From contig NZ_FRBY01000003.1 of the NCBI RefSeq assembly GCF_900142735.1, forward strand, positions 124,001-188,000: a DNA stretch of 64,000 bases. Direction: 5' to 3'. Source of the DNA: Flavobacterium saccharophilum. GTDB lineage: Bacteria; Bacteroidota; Bacteroidia; Flavobacteriales; Flavobacteriaceae. Made by a program: the position numbers and the translations under genes. The first letter of the stretch is position 1. Each line of letters starts with the position of its first letter. The notes under the pieces are model-generated. The model did not search any database, was not told the DNA's origin, and worked only from the letters and a program-made list of their open reading frames with translations. This document shows, in pieces, positions 25,534 to 35,084 of the stretch.

Positions 25534-28034
25534 GAAACACAGCTAAAACAACAACACTGGAAAGCAGATTTCCGCTGCTGGCAGTCGAGAACAACTGCAT
25601 CCTTTCCAAGGACGCCGATATTACGGCATGCTTTGAAGTCCGGCTCCCGGAACTCTTCACAGTTGCTTCAGCCGAGTATGAGTCAATACACTCTGCATGG
25701 CATAAGGCCATTAAGACGCTGCCTGATTTTACCGTTGTCCACAAACAGGATTGGTACATCAGGGAGAATTATGATCCTGAAATGGATAAAGTTGACCAGA
25801 GTTTTCTGGCCAGGTCATACGACCGCCACTTTAATGAGCGTCCGTTCCTCAACCATTACTGTTACCTTTTTCTGACCAAGACCACCAAAGAACGCATGCG
25901 GATGCAGAGCAATTTCTCCTCGCTGTGCAAAGGCGCCGTGATACCAAAAGAAATTAGGGATAAGGAAACAGTGCAACATTTTATGGAAGCCGTGGCGCAG
26001 TTTGAGCGCATTATAAACGACTGCGGATTTGTCAAAATCAGCCGCCTGAGTGAAGATGACATTATTGGGGCTGATGGTAGACAGGGACTGCTGGAACAAT
26101 ACCTGACCCTGTCAAGGGAAACAGGTACACAGCTGCAGGATATTGCGCTGGGCAGTGAAGAGGTGCGGGTCGGAAACAAAAGGCTTTCCCTGCATACCCT
26201 TAGCGACACCGACGACCTGCCATCATCGGTATCGTCCGATACGCGATATGAAAAGCTGTCTACCGACCGCAGCGACTGCCGTCTTTCCTTTGCCGCGCCA
26301 GTGGGACTGCTGCTTAACTGCAACCACATCTACAACCAGTACCTGTTTTTGGACAACAGCGAAGAAAACCTGCTCAAGTTTGAAAAGTCGGCCCGAAACA
26401 TGCATTCGCTGGCGCGCTACAGCCGCGCCAACCAGATCAACAAAGAGTGGATCGAACGCTATCTGAATGAAGCGCATTCTTTTGGGCTGTCATCAATAAG
26501 GGCACACTTCAACATCATGGCGTGGTCCGACGACCCTTCCGAACTTAAACAGCTGAAAAATGATTGCGGAAGCGCAATGGCCCTTATGGATTGCAAGCCA
26601 AGACATAATACTACTGATACGGCGTCGCTGTACTGGGCGGGAATGCCCGGCAATGCAGGAGATTTTCCAAGCGAGGAAAGCTTTTACACCTTTATTGAAC
26701 CGGCGTTGTGTTTTTTCACTGAGGAAACCAATTATCATGATTCGCCATCGCCGTTCGGAATCAAAATGGCAGACAGGCTGACGGGAAAACCTATCCACCT
26801 TGATATCTCGGACCTGCCGATGAAACGCGGCATCATTACCAACCGAAACAAGTTCATACTGGGCCCATCGGGAAGCGGCAAGTCTTTTTTTACCAATCAT
26901 ATGGTAAGGCAGTATTATGAGCAGGGCGCCCATGTCCTGCTCGTTGATACCGGCAACTCCTATCAGGGCTTGTGCGAACTTATCAAAGGGAAAACCAAAG
27001 GCGAAGACGGAGTGTATTTTACCTATACAGAAGACAATCCCATCGCCTTTAATCCTTTTTATACCGATGACGGCGTATTTGACATCGAAAAAAGGGAAAG
27101 CATAAAAACACTGGTATTGACTTTATGGAAACGTGATGACGAGCCTCCTACCCGTTCTGAGGAAGTCGCACTCTCAAATGCCGTCAGCGGCTATATTGAA
27201 AGGATCAAACAACTTGATGCGTTCCCTTCCTTTAACGGCTTTTACCGCTACGTTAAGGATGATTTCCGCCTGGTACTGGAAGCAAAACACGTAAGGGAAA
27301 AAGATTTTGACATTGCCAATTTTCTTAATGTACTGGAGCCCTATTACAAAGGAGGAGAATACGATTACCTGCTTAATTCCGACAAACAACTGGACCTGCT
27401 GTCCAAGCGCTTTATTGTTTTTGAGATTGATGCGATCAAGGAGCATAAAATCCTTTTTCCAATTGTGACGATCATCATTATGGAAGTGTTCATCAATAAA
27501 ATGCGAAGGCTTAAAGGTATCCGCAAACTCATCCTGATTGAAGAGGCATGGAAAGCCATTGCCAAGGAAGGAATGGCCGAATATATTAAGTATTTATTTA
27601 AGACTGTCCGCAAATTCTTTGGCGAGGCCATAGTGGTTACCCAGGAAGTGGATGACATCATCCAGTCTCCTATTGTCAAGGAAAGCATCATCAACAATTC
27701 GGACTGCAAGATCCTTCTCGATCAGCGCAAATACATGAACAAGTTTGATGACATCCAGGCTATGCTGGGACTGACCGACAAAGAAAAAGCGCAGGTGCTT
27801 TCCATTAATATGAACAATGATCCCTCGCGTCTTTACAAGGAAGTATGGATCGGACTTGGAGGAACGCACTCCGCCGTATACGCCACAGAAGTGAGCGCTG
27901 AAGAGTATCTGGCCTACACCACCGAAGAAACTGAAAAAATGGAAGTGATGCAGCTTGCCGATGAACTTGGCGGAAATGTAGAGCTCGCCATCAAGCAGAT
28001 TGCCATAAGGCGCCGCGAGCAGGAAAATCAATAA
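25530..28034 (+). CDS. traG: TraG, VirB4-type conjugation ATPase
   Basis: The 834-residue protein has the CagE/VirB4 N-terminal domain (CYLFLTKTTKERMRMQSNFS) and a C-terminal RecA-like ATPase. Walker A is GPSGSGKS with Lys451; the Walker B region is RKLILIEEAWKAIAKEG near residue 670. It powers assembly of the type IV secretion channel and possibly substrate transport. The start overlaps traF, so translation is coupled. Confidence 0.95.
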   Translation: MRNTAKTTTLESRFPLLAVENNCILSKDADITACFEVRLPELFTVASAEYESIHSAWHKAIKTLPDFTVVHKQDWYIRENYDPEMDKVDQSFLARSYDRHFNERPFLNHYCYLFLTKTTKERMRMQSNFSSLCKGAVIPKEIRDKETVQHFMEAVAQFERIINDCGFVKISRLSEDDIIGADGRQGLLEQYLTLSRETGTQLQDIALGSEEVRVGNKRLSLHTLSDTDDLPSSVSSDTRYEKLSTDRSDCRLSFAAPVGLLLNCNHIYNQYLFLDNSEENLLKFEKSARNMHSLARYSRANQINKEWIERYLNEAHSFGLSSIRAHFNIMAWSDDPSELKQLKNDCGSAMALMDCKPRHNTTDTASLYWAGMPGNAGDFPSEESFYTFIEPALCFFTEETNYHDSPSPFGIKMADRLTGKPIHLDISDLPMKRGIITNRNKFILGPSGSGKSFFTNHMVRQYYEQGAHVLLVDTGNSYQGLCELIKGKTKGEDGVYFTYTEDNPIAFNPFYTDDGVFDIEKRESIKTLVLTLWKRDDEPPTRSEEVALSNAVSGYIERIKQLDAFPSFNGFYRYVKDDFRLVLEAKHVREKDFDIANFLNVLEPYYKGGEYDYLLNSDKQLDLLSKRFIVFEIDAIKEHKILFPIVTIIIMEVFINKMRRLKGIRKLILIEEAWKAIAKEGMAEYIKYLFKTVRKFFGEAIVVTQEVDDIIQSPIVKESIINNSDCKILLDQRKYMNKFDDIQAMLGLTDKEKAQVLSINMNNDPSRLYKEVWIGLGGTHSAVYATEVSAEEYLAYTTEETEKMEVMQLADELGGNVELAIKQIAIRRREQENQ

Positions 28035-28059
28035 TCAATAACTATTTAAAACGATAACA

Positions 28060-28692
28060 ATGAAAAAATTACTATTCATGGTGTCTGCGGCAGTTATGCT
28101 TGCCGCCGCGCCATCAGCAAATGCGCAGTTTGTGGTTACCGACCCTGCCAACCTGGCCTCGGGAATATTAAACAGTGCAAACGAAATCATACAGACTTCC
28201 TCAACGGTAAGCAATGTGGTTAAAAATTTCAAGGAAGTTGAAAAGGTCTACAAGCAGGGCAAAGAATATTACGACAAACTGCAGGCAATCAACAATCTAG
28301 TAAAAGACGCCCGAAAGGTACAGCAGACGGTGCTTCTTGTAGGCGATGTATCTGAAATGTATGTACAGAATTTCGGCAGGATGCTAAATGATCCCAATTT
28401 TTCCCCAAGGGAGCTTACCGCTATTGCCAAAGGATATTCGGCGCTTCTGGGAGAGAGCACGGAACTTCTAAAGGAGCTAAAGCAGATTGTCACCTCATCG
28501 AGCCTGTCGCTGAGCGATAAGGAACGCATGGACATCGTCGACCGAGTATACAAAGAGGTGAAAGAATACCACAGTCTGGTGCGCTATTACACCAATAAGA
28601 ATATTTCAGTCAGTATACTGCGCGCAAAAAAGCAGAACAGCACTAAAAGGGTGCTTGAACTTTACGGCACACCAAACCAAAAATACTGGTAG
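28060..28692 (+). CDS. traI: TraI (DUF4141), VirB5-like periplasmic protein
   Basis: The 210-residue protein has a cleavable signal peptide (MKKLLFMVSAAVMLAAAPSANA) and a helical coiled mature part with repeated KNFKEVEKVYKQGKEYYDKL-type heptads. The helical, exported VirB5/TrbJ-like design and location after the VirB4 gene identify it as TraI of Bacteroidetes elements, a minor pilus component. The stop lies one base before the chosen traJ start. Confidence 0.87.
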   Translation: MKKLLFMVSAAVMLAAAPSANAQFVVTDPANLASGILNSANEIIQTSSTVSNVVKNFKEVEKVYKQGKEYYDKLQAINNLVKDARKVQQTVLLVGDVSEMYVQNFGRMLNDPNFSPRELTAIAKGYSALLGESTELLKELKQIVTSSSLSLSDKERMDIVDRVYKEVKEYHSLVRYYTNKNISVSILRAKKQNSTKRVLELYGTPNQKYW

Positions 28693-28693
28693 C

Positions 28694-29689
28694 ATGGAAT
28701 TCACTAATCTTCATGAGGTGCTGCGCTCTCTGTATGATGAAATGCTCCCATTGTCCGCAGACATGGCGGCAGTTGCCAAAGGAGTCGCAGGACTGGGAGC
28801 GCTGTTTTTTGTGGCCTTGAAAGTGTGGCAGGCCCTCAGCCGCGCAGAGCCCATCGATGTGTACCCGCTACTGAGACCGTTTGCACTGGGTCTCTGCATC
28901 ATGTTTTTCCCGACCATCGTACTTGGCACAATCAATGCCGTTTTAAGCCCCATAGTTCAGGGAACACACGGCATTTTGGAAGACCAGGTACTGGACCTGA
29001 ACGGTCTGCAGGCAAAAAAAGACCTGCTGGAACACGAAGCGATGATCCGTAGTCCCGAAACTGCCTATATGGTATCGGACGCGGAGTTCGACAAAAAACT
29101 AGATGAGCTCGGGTGGACGCCTTCGGACATCGGGACTATGGCTGGAATGTACATGGACAGGCAGACCTATCAGATAGAGAAAATAATAAAAGAATGGTTT
29201 CGCAACCTGCTCGAAATACTATTTCAGGCCGCGGCGCTGGTTATCGATACCATACGGACTTTCTTTCTGATCGTGCTGTCCATCCTTGGACCCATTGCGT
29301 TTGCCATATCAGTTTGGGATGGCTTCCAGTCAACGCTAACCCAATGGATAACCCGCTATGTCAGTGTTTATCTCTGGCTTCCCGTGGCCGACCTGTTCAG
29401 TTCAATGCTTGCAAAGATCCAGTCCCTTATCATTGAAAGGGACATCGAAATGCTTGCCGATCCCGCGTTCATTCCCGACACGTCAAACACAGTGTATATT
29501 ATTTTTATGATCATCGGCATTGTGGGCTATTTTACCATACCCACGGTGACTGGCTGGATAATCCAGGCAGGCGGCGCAGGAAACTTTTCACGCAACATCC
29601 ACCAGACTGCCATGAAATCCGGAAATATAGCAGGCGCAGGAGCAGGCTCGGCCGCTGGCAACATTGCCGGAAGGCTTATCAATAAGTAA
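28694..29689 (+). CDS. traJ: TraJ, VirB6-like polytopic channel protein
   Basis: The ATG at 28694, directly after the traI stop, was chosen; an upstream in-frame ATG overlaps traI by 38 bases. The 331-residue protein has about six membrane helices, including FALGLCIMFFPTIVLG, TIRTFFLIVLSILGPIAFAISVW and YIIFMIIGIVGYFTIPTVTGWII, in the arrangement of VirB6/TrbL proteins that span the inner membrane. The tail is Ala/Gly-rich. Confidence 0.9.
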   Translation: MEFTNLHEVLRSLYDEMLPLSADMAAVAKGVAGLGALFFVALKVWQALSRAEPIDVYPLLRPFALGLCIMFFPTIVLGTINAVLSPIVQGTHGILEDQVLDLNGLQAKKDLLEHEAMIRSPETAYMVSDAEFDKKLDELGWTPSDIGTMAGMYMDRQTYQIEKIIKEWFRNLLEILFQAAALVIDTIRTFFLIVLSILGPIAFAISVWDGFQSTLTQWITRYVSVYLWLPVADLFSSMLAKIQSLIIERDIEMLADPAFIPDTSNTVYIIFMIIGIVGYFTIPTVTGWIIQAGGAGNFSRNIHQTAMKSGNIAGAGAGSAAGNIAGRLINK

Positions 29690-29708
29690 CCCATAAACAT
29701 TCAATAAA

Positions 29709-30332
29709 ATGGAATTCAAAACACTCAGAAATATAGAAAACAGTTTCCGGCAGATCAGGCTCTACGCTATCGTATTTGCCCTGCTGTGTGCAGCGGTGAC
29801 CGGATATGCACTGTGGAAATCGTATGGTTTTGCCGAGCTGCAGCGCCAGAAGATTTACGTGCTGGACAACGGAAAATCGCTCATGCTCGCACTGGCGCAG
29901 GACGCCTCGATCAACCGACCTGTGGAAGCGCGCGAGCATGTAAGGCGTTTTCACGAGCTGTTCTTTACCCTGGCACCGGACAAAAATGCTATTGAAAGCA
30001 ATATCAAAAGGGCATTTAACCTCGCCGATAAAAGCGCCTTTGATTATTACAAGGACCTTTTGGAAAAAGGCTACTACAACCGGATCATATCTGGCAATGT
30101 GCAGCAGCGTATCGAGATGGACAGCGTGGTCTGCAATTTCGAGACCTACCCGTATGCGGTAAGAAGCTATGCACGGCAGATCATCATACGCTCCAGCAAT
30201 GTAACGAGTCGCAGTCTGGTGACATCCTGCCTTCTGGTCAACTCGGTGCGTTCGGACAATAACCCGCAGGGCTTTAATATTGAAAAGTTTTCCGTGGTGG
30301 AAAATAAGGACCTGGAAGTCATTGAACGCTAA
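29709..30332 (+). CDS. traK: TraK, VirB8-like channel protein
   Basis: The 207-residue protein has a short cytoplasmic N-terminus, one membrane helix at about 17-34 (IRLYAIVFALLCAAVTGYAL) and a periplasmic domain with the VirB8/TraK motif RIEMDSVVCNFETYPY. VirB8-type proteins nucleate the secretion channel. It precedes an inserted unknown gene before traL. Confidence 0.92.
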   Translation: MEFKTLRNIENSFRQIRLYAIVFALLCAAVTGYALWKSYGFAELQRQKIYVLDNGKSLMLALAQDASINRPVEAREHVRRFHELFFTLAPDKNAIESNIKRAFNLADKSAFDYYKDLLEKGYYNRIISGNVQQRIEMDSVVCNFETYPYAVRSYARQIIIRSSNVTSRSLVTSCLLVNSVRSDNNPQGFNIEKFSVVENKDLEVIER

Positions 30333-30344
30333 AAATTAAAAGGC

Positions 30345-30782
30345 ATGAAACTTTTACTTGATTTAGATGAATTTGTAAAAACCCTGAATGATAAGGGATA
30401 TGACGGTTATTTCCATACAGAGAGCTGCTGTGCAGGCAAACTAAGGGACAGCATTGGTGAATTTTTGGAGCTTGTGAAAAACGGCAATGATGCGCCCTTA
30501 ATAGCAAATTTTCTTCATTTATCAACCTACCTCGAATGGAATGGCGAAGAAAAGCCAAGGGTGGAGTGCAATATGTGGGTTAGATATGAGAACGGAAAAT
30601 TCGACATGGAGCAGACGGAAATGTATATAAGAAGTACAGACCGCTACGGGCAGTTATTGAAGCAGTCTAAACTAACAGGCCTTACAGCAGATTCACTGCC
30701 GACAGTACTGGAGGCAATTGCCCAAGTGTCGGATAAACATATAGAAGAGATTGCTCCCCAAAAAAGAGGGTTTAGAATGTGA
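30345..30782 (+). CDS. Unknown soluble protein inserted between traK and traL
   Basis: The 145-residue protein has no signal or membrane helix and no motif I recognise. Two adjacent cysteines occur early (FHTESCCAGKL). It follows traK by 12 bases and its stop overlaps the GTG just before traL, so it is cotranscribed. CTnDOT has traK and traL side by side; this is therefore an extra gene. Cytoplasmic location suggests a regulator or an anti-defence/exclusion factor rather than a pore component, but nothing supports a specific role. Confidence 0.8.
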   Translation: MKLLLDLDEFVKTLNDKGYDGYFHTESCCAGKLRDSIGEFLELVKNGNDAPLIANFLHLSTYLEWNGEEKPRVECNMWVRYENGKFDMEQTEMYIRSTDRYGQLLKQSKLTGLTADSLPTVLEAIAQVSDKHIEEIAPQKRGFRM

Positions 30783-30802
30783 ACACCCATAATCATAAAA
30801 GT

Positions 30803-31072
30803 ATGAAAAAATTAAGAGCAAATATTGACCAATGGCTTGACAGACTGGACAAAAATTGGGAAGCAATGCCGATCAAAAGGCAGCATCAGGTAATACTGTA
30901 CTTTTTTACAGCGTATGTGCTGCTGACTGCAGTTGTCATTTTCAACGTCTGCCATGATACGGCAGAGGCTAAAAACAGATTGGCAGTAGAACATATCGAT
31001 AACCCTGCCCAGGAAGGGATAGAAAGTACTGCGCAGCAGCAGGACTTTCAGAAGCCAATTATAAAAAAATAA
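30803..31072 (+). CDS. traL: TraL-like (DUF3989) single-helix membrane protein
   Basis: I placed the start at the ATG at 30803, eight codons after an upstream GTG at 30779; the GTG form would overlap the previous gene by four bases. The 89-residue protein has an amphipathic N-terminus (LRANIDQWLDRLDKNW), a conserved MPIKRQHQVILYFFTAYVLL stretch that forms the membrane helix, and a soluble tail. It lies between traK and traM, matching TraL of CTnDOT. Confidence 0.75.
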   Translation: MKKLRANIDQWLDRLDKNWEAMPIKRQHQVILYFFTAYVLLTAVVIFNVCHDTAEAKNRLAVEHIDNPAQEGIESTAQQQDFQKPIIKK

Positions 31073-31076
31073 GATC

Positions 31077-32360
31077 ATGAAAGAAACTAAAAAAAAGAGC
31101 AGCCTTCTCACAGAAGTGACCGGCCACAACAGCGCGTCATTTTTGCCTGACAAAAAGAACGTTATGGAGCGACTTAAAAAACCGCTGATATTCACCCTGA
31201 TGGGAATTGTCTGCATGGGCTGCATGTATTTGATCTTTAAGCCGTCGACGGACAGGAAAAAGATTGAAAACCCAGGGCTGAACGACAGCGTGCCGCAGGC
31301 AAGCGAATCGGTACTGCAGTCCGACAAGCAGAAAGCCTATGAGCAGGAAATGCTTGAGCAGAAGGAACAGCAAAAAAAGGACGCTTTAACCACGTTGTCC
31401 GATTATTGGAATGAGGACAGTTCAGCGCAGAGAGAAGCACTTCCCGATGAAGCAGAAGAACCCAAAAATCCGGCGCTGAACAGCTATCGCACTGCCCAGA
31501 GCACGCTGGGCTCTTTCTATCAGCAGGAAAACGGAGAGACAAAAGAGCTGCGCAGGCAGCTCGCAGAACTGAAAGAGGAGCTCGCGCAAAAGGATGTTCC
31601 GGTCGCTGCCACAGTTGACGACCAGCTGGCACTTATGGAAAAATCCTATCAGATGGCGGCAAAATATCTGCCGTCATCATCCAGTCCAACCGCGACTTCA
31701 GTAAAAAACACTGCTGCGGCAACGAGTGACTCGCAAAAGGAGATTTTCTCGGCACTCGTTCCTGCTAAAAAAAGCAGGGTTTCTTCACTGTACCGAAAGA
31801 TTTCAGATAGCACATTTCTGGCCAACCGCGGTAAAGACGGAAATCAGGGATTTCATGCCGCAGGAGCATCGGAGCAGGCAGACCCGTCAAAAAACAGCGT
31901 GAAGGCCTGCGTACAGCATACCCAGACCATTATCGGCGAGGCAGGCGTACCGCTTCGTTTATTGGAACCCGCAAAGATTTCAGGCCTTATTGTTACGGCG
32001 GGCACAATAGTAACGGCAAATGCGAAAATACAGTCAGGCCGGCTGCAGTTGAAAATCACTTCCATCGAATTGGAGGGCACTATTATACCGGTGGACATTA
32101 CAATTTATGACCTGGACGGCCAGCAGGGGGTTCCTGTTCCCTATTCTGCCGAAAGCAGTGCAGTGACTGAAATGGCAGGCAATATGAGCCAGCAGTCCGG
32201 CACGAGCCTTATGATGACCCAGTCGGCAGGACAGCAGATGGCCGCCGACCTGAGCCGAGGGGTCGTTCAAGGCATCTCGGGCTATTTCTCCAAAAAAGTA
32301 AGAACGCCGAAAGTTACCCTAAAAGCGGGGCATCAGGTTTTTCTGGTGTCCAAAAAATAA
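31077..32360 (+). CDS. traM: TraM, VirB10-like channel scaffold
   Basis: The 427-residue protein has a cytoplasmic tail, one membrane helix (about residues 37-52, LIFTLMGIVCMGCMYLIF), a long charged coiled region (residues 80-180) and a C-terminal domain (residues 260-427) with VCVQHTQTIIGEAGVPLRL-like sequence resembling VirB10. It would span the periplasm between the inner and outer membranes. It is four bases after traL and precedes traN (VirB9-like). Confidence 0.9.
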   Translation: MKETKKKSSLLTEVTGHNSASFLPDKKNVMERLKKPLIFTLMGIVCMGCMYLIFKPSTDRKKIENPGLNDSVPQASESVLQSDKQKAYEQEMLEQKEQQKKDALTTLSDYWNEDSSAQREALPDEAEEPKNPALNSYRTAQSTLGSFYQQENGETKELRRQLAELKEELAQKDVPVAATVDDQLALMEKSYQMAAKYLPSSSSPTATSVKNTAAATSDSQKEIFSALVPAKKSRVSSLYRKISDSTFLANRGKDGNQGFHAAGASEQADPSKNSVKACVQHTQTIIGEAGVPLRLLEPAKISGLIVTAGTIVTANAKIQSGRLQLKITSIELEGTIIPVDITIYDLDGQQGVPVPYSAESSAVTEMAGNMSQQSGTSLMMTQSAGQQMAADLSRGVVQGISGYFSKKVRTPKVTLKAGHQVFLVSKK

Positions 32361-32383
32361 CAGCAACCATTAATAAATTAATT

Positions 32384-33277
32384 ATGAAACATCTTATAAA
32401 AACATTTTGGGCAGCAGCCCTTTTAGTAGCCTTTTCACTATCTGCCTCTGCACAGGGCAATCAAACAGCGAACCTCGATTTGGGAACGATACCGCCATAC
32501 AATATGCAGGTTACCTATGACAAAACTTCCCATCTTATTTTCCCGTCCGCTATCCGCTATGTGGATCTTGGAAGTGAGTACCTGACAGCCTCAAAGGCAG
32601 AAGATGCCGAAAACGTGCTTCGTGTCAAGGCGTCGGTCAAGGGTTTTGAAGAGGAAACCAACTTCTCGGTAATTACCGATGACGGCCTTTTTTACAGCTT
32701 CAACGTGCAGTACAGCTCATTTCCCAGCAGCCTGAGCTATGAACTGCAGACAATGCAAAAGGCATTGGACAGAGCCGACGGAAACGGTATTCTTTTTGAA
32801 GAGCTCGGAAAAACAGCGCCGTCGCTTGCAGGTCTGATCCTGAAAACCATTTACAAAAACAACAAGCGAATTGTAAAGCATATCGCGTCTGAGAGTTTCG
32901 GTGTACAGTTCAGCTTAAGGGGAATCTATATCCACAACGGCAGGTATTATTTCCATACGCAGCTGGTAAACAGCACCAATGTCCCTTTTAACATTGATTA
33001 TATGAGTTTCAAGGTCGTCGATAAAAAAACAGCCAGACGCACTGCTGCGCAGGAAATACCGCTTGTACCGCTTCGCACCTACAAGCCTCTTGCGGAGGTT
33101 CAGGGAAAAGCTACAGACCAGAATGTATTCCTTTTGGACCAGTTTACAATAGCAGATGACAAGCTTCTGCTTATTGAAATTTTCGAGAAAAATGGTGGAA
33201 GGCACCAGACCCTGAAGATCGAGAACTCAGATCTTGTAAAAGCAACGCTCATAAGTGAGATGCACCTGAAATTTTAG
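32384..33277 (+). CDS. traN: TraN, VirB9-like outer channel protein
   Basis: The 297-residue protein has a signal peptide ending SASAQGN and a two-domain beta-rich mature part, with DKTSHLIFPSAIRYVDLG at the start of the first domain, a hallmark of TraN. It would form the outer-membrane core complex with TraM and the outer lipoproteins. Confidence 0.92.
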   Translation: MKHLIKTFWAAALLVAFSLSASAQGNQTANLDLGTIPPYNMQVTYDKTSHLIFPSAIRYVDLGSEYLTASKAEDAENVLRVKASVKGFEEETNFSVITDDGLFYSFNVQYSSFPSSLSYELQTMQKALDRADGNGILFEELGKTAPSLAGLILKTIYKNNKRIVKHIASESFGVQFSLRGIYIHNGRYYFHTQLVNSTNVPFNIDYMSFKVVDKKTARRTAAQEIPLVPLRTYKPLAEVQGKATDQNVFLLDQFTIADDKLLLIEIFEKNGGRHQTLKIENSDLVKATLISEMHLKF

Positions 33278-33297
33278 CAACCATTAAAAACATACAA

Positions 33298-33858
33298 ATG
33301 AAAAAGTATATCTATGCAATGATGCTGGTATTGACCGGCATTACAATGATGCAGGCACAGCGCATGATTCCCCGACAAAAGGGATTTGAAATAAGTGCCG
33401 GCAGCCTCTCCTGTGACAGCCCTTGGCGAAATTATTACGTGAACCTTGGCTTGACTGCAAACGGAAAAAACGGGAGTTACCAACTTTGGGCTTTAGAATA
33501 CAGCCACCAGTATTCAAAGTATAAGGGGCTGCACCTGCCCATGGAAACCTATGTCGCGGAAGGCGGTTACAGTTTCTTCGTGGTCGGCGATTCCCGCAGG
33601 AACGTCGCTCTTAATGTGGCAATTACTGGCGTTCTGGGTTATGAAAATATCAACCGCGGAAAAGACCTCCTTCAGGACGGGGCAAAAATAATAAGCGAAG
33701 ATGGCTTCCTTTACGGAGCCGGCGGACGGCTGTCTTTTGAAACATACCTGTGTGACCATCTGGTGTTGTTGCTGCAGGGACGCATCAAAGTATTATGGGG
33801 CACTGACCTGCAGCAGTTCCGTGCCTCGGCTGGACTTGGAGTAAGGTATAATTTTTAA
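33298..33858 (+). CDS. traO: TraO, outer-membrane-associated conjugal transfer protein
   Basis: The 186-residue protein has a signal peptide (ending MMQAQ) and a glycine/aromatic-rich beta-sheet pattern ending in ...GVRYNF, as expected for a small outer-membrane beta barrel. Order and length match TraO of CTnDOT-like elements. Its molecular role is unknown. Confidence 0.88.
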   Translation: MKKYIYAMMLVLTGITMMQAQRMIPRQKGFEISAGSLSCDSPWRNYYVNLGLTANGKNGSYQLWALEYSHQYSKYKGLHLPMETYVAEGGYSFFVVGDSRRNVALNVAITGVLGYENINRGKDLLQDGAKIISEDGFLYGAGGRLSFETYLCDHLVLLLQGRIKVLWGTDLQQFRASAGLGVRYNF

Positions 33859-33869
33859 AACACAACATC

Positions 33870-34298
33870 ATGAAAGCAATTCTTAACAGATTCAAAAAAA
33901 CGATACTGCCAGTGCTGATGTGCTTTTTTACGCTCCTGTCCTGTGATACCGATGAGCCGGAAATAAAGCATAATTTTCCTTTTGAATTGAAAGTCATGCC
34001 AGTCCCAAAAGAAGTCGCCAATCACAGCACAGTGGAGATCAGGATTAGCATTGAGCGTCCTGAAAGCTATTCAGGTGCTGAGTATTTTATACGTTATTTT
34101 CAGTTTGACGGCCTGGGAACCCTGCAGTATTACGACGAGCAGCCTTACCTGCCCAACGATTTATACCCGCTCAAAGCCAAAGAGTTCAGGCTGTTCTATA
34201 CGTCGCAGTCGGTTGTTTCACAGTCGTTTGAAGTCTGGATATCGGATAATTTCGGCAATGAAAAACAGCTGAGCTTCCAGTTTAACAGCACTGACTAG
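33870..34298 (+). CDS. traQ: TraQ (DUF3872) lipoprotein
   Basis: The 142-residue protein has a lipoprotein signal with Cys25 (lipobox FTLLSC) and an immunoglobulin-like beta domain (FPFELKVMPVPKEV ... VEIRISIERPESYSGAEYFIRYFQFDG). It is the DUF3872/TraQ protein that ends the tra operon; the TraP primase gene, which often precedes it, is absent here. A strong terminator follows. Confidence 0.87.
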   Translation: MKAILNRFKKTILPVLMCFFTLLSCDTDEPEIKHNFPFELKVMPVPKEVANHSTVEIRISIERPESYSGAEYFIRYFQFDGLGTLQYYDEQPYLPNDLYPLKAKEFRLFYTSQSVVSQSFEVWISDNFGNEKQLSFQFNSTD

Positions 34299-34345
34299 CA
34301 TTGTAAATATAATACAGCCCTGTGGAAAATCCTTATCTAGTTACT

Positions 34346-34374
34346 GCCCGAAGCCAATGCTTCGGGCTTTTTTT
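34346..34374 (+). terminator. Terminator of the tra operon
   Basis: GCCCGAAG (34346-34353) and CTTCGGGC (34360-34367) pair perfectly around a six-base loop, followed by a run of T. Confidence 0.88.
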
Positions 34375-34498
34375 GTTGCCTGCGACAACTGTGCCCGGCT
34401 GGCATTGCAATTGCATAACTCGATTAACGTTAGTATCTTAGCATGGAACTGAAAGAGTCAAAAACCATTTTTGGCATTAAGGATTTAGCTGTATTTTT

Positions 34499-35056
34499 AT
34501 GCAAAATATTTTAGACCGCACCAACAGATTTTACCTTGAAATGTCCCGAAAATTACTTTCTGAAAAGGAATATGATGTACTGGAGAAACTGCTGATGGAA
34601 AAGATCTCCTTAAGGGAGGCGGCGCAGCAATACGGGGTTACATCCCAGTATGTGGAGAAACTTTACCAGAGAGCCTTTAGTAAAGCAAAAGAGATGGCTG
34701 AGATGTTCTCGGAAATAGAAAGTTACCAAAAAAAGCTTCAGGAGCTAAAACGCCAAGTAAATCCAAATCCCACCCCTGCTCAAATCAGAAAAGAAAAAAC
34801 GGATAAAGACCGGCAGAAACTGCTCCTTAACAGTGCTTTTCCTTTCAGCAGAAGACTGCAAGGCGTACTGGAAACCTTAGAGATCAAAAGTATCGGGGAA
34901 CTTGCCGATATACCACTAAAGGATTTTCAGCATTTCAGGGGATTTAAAATAAAGTGCAAGGAAGAGCTCATTGCCTTTATTGAGTTTGAAAACATCGCCT
35001 ATCTTTTCAAAGGCTTTTCGAAATGGAAAAAAGAGCCGATCGAACAATTAAAATAA
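34499..35056 (+). CDS. Sigma-region-4-like HTH protein with RNA-polymerase alpha-CTD-like C-terminus
   Basis: The 185-residue protein has an N-terminal HTH (about residues 22-60, LSEKEYDVLEKLLMEKISLREAAQQYGVTSQYVEKLYQRAF) resembling sigma region 4 or TrfB. A coiled linker rich in K/E/Q follows (residues 65-110). The C-terminal ~55 residues (LETLEIKSIGELADIPLKDFQHFRGFKIKCKEEL) resemble the helix-hairpin-helix of the RNA polymerase alpha subunit C-terminal domain. Such a protein could bind promoter DNA and contact polymerase. It sits alone between the tra operon and PRTRC genes and may be the element's own transcription factor. Both domain calls are by eye. Confidence 0.65.
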   Translation: MQNILDRTNRFYLEMSRKLLSEKEYDVLEKLLMEKISLREAAQQYGVTSQYVEKLYQRAFSKAKEMAEMFSEIESYQKKLQELKRQVNPNPTPAQIRKEKTDKDRQKLLLNSAFPFSRRLQGVLETLEIKSIGELADIPLKDFQHFRGFKIKCKEELIAFIEFENIAYLFKGFSKWKKEPIEQLK

Positions 35057-35084
35057 AAGCCGGCAACAAGGCGGTTTTCTTTTG

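Noticed and set aside
28655..28693. Upstream start for traJ
   Set aside because: It overlaps traI; the ATG at 28694 directly after the traI stop is the natural start.
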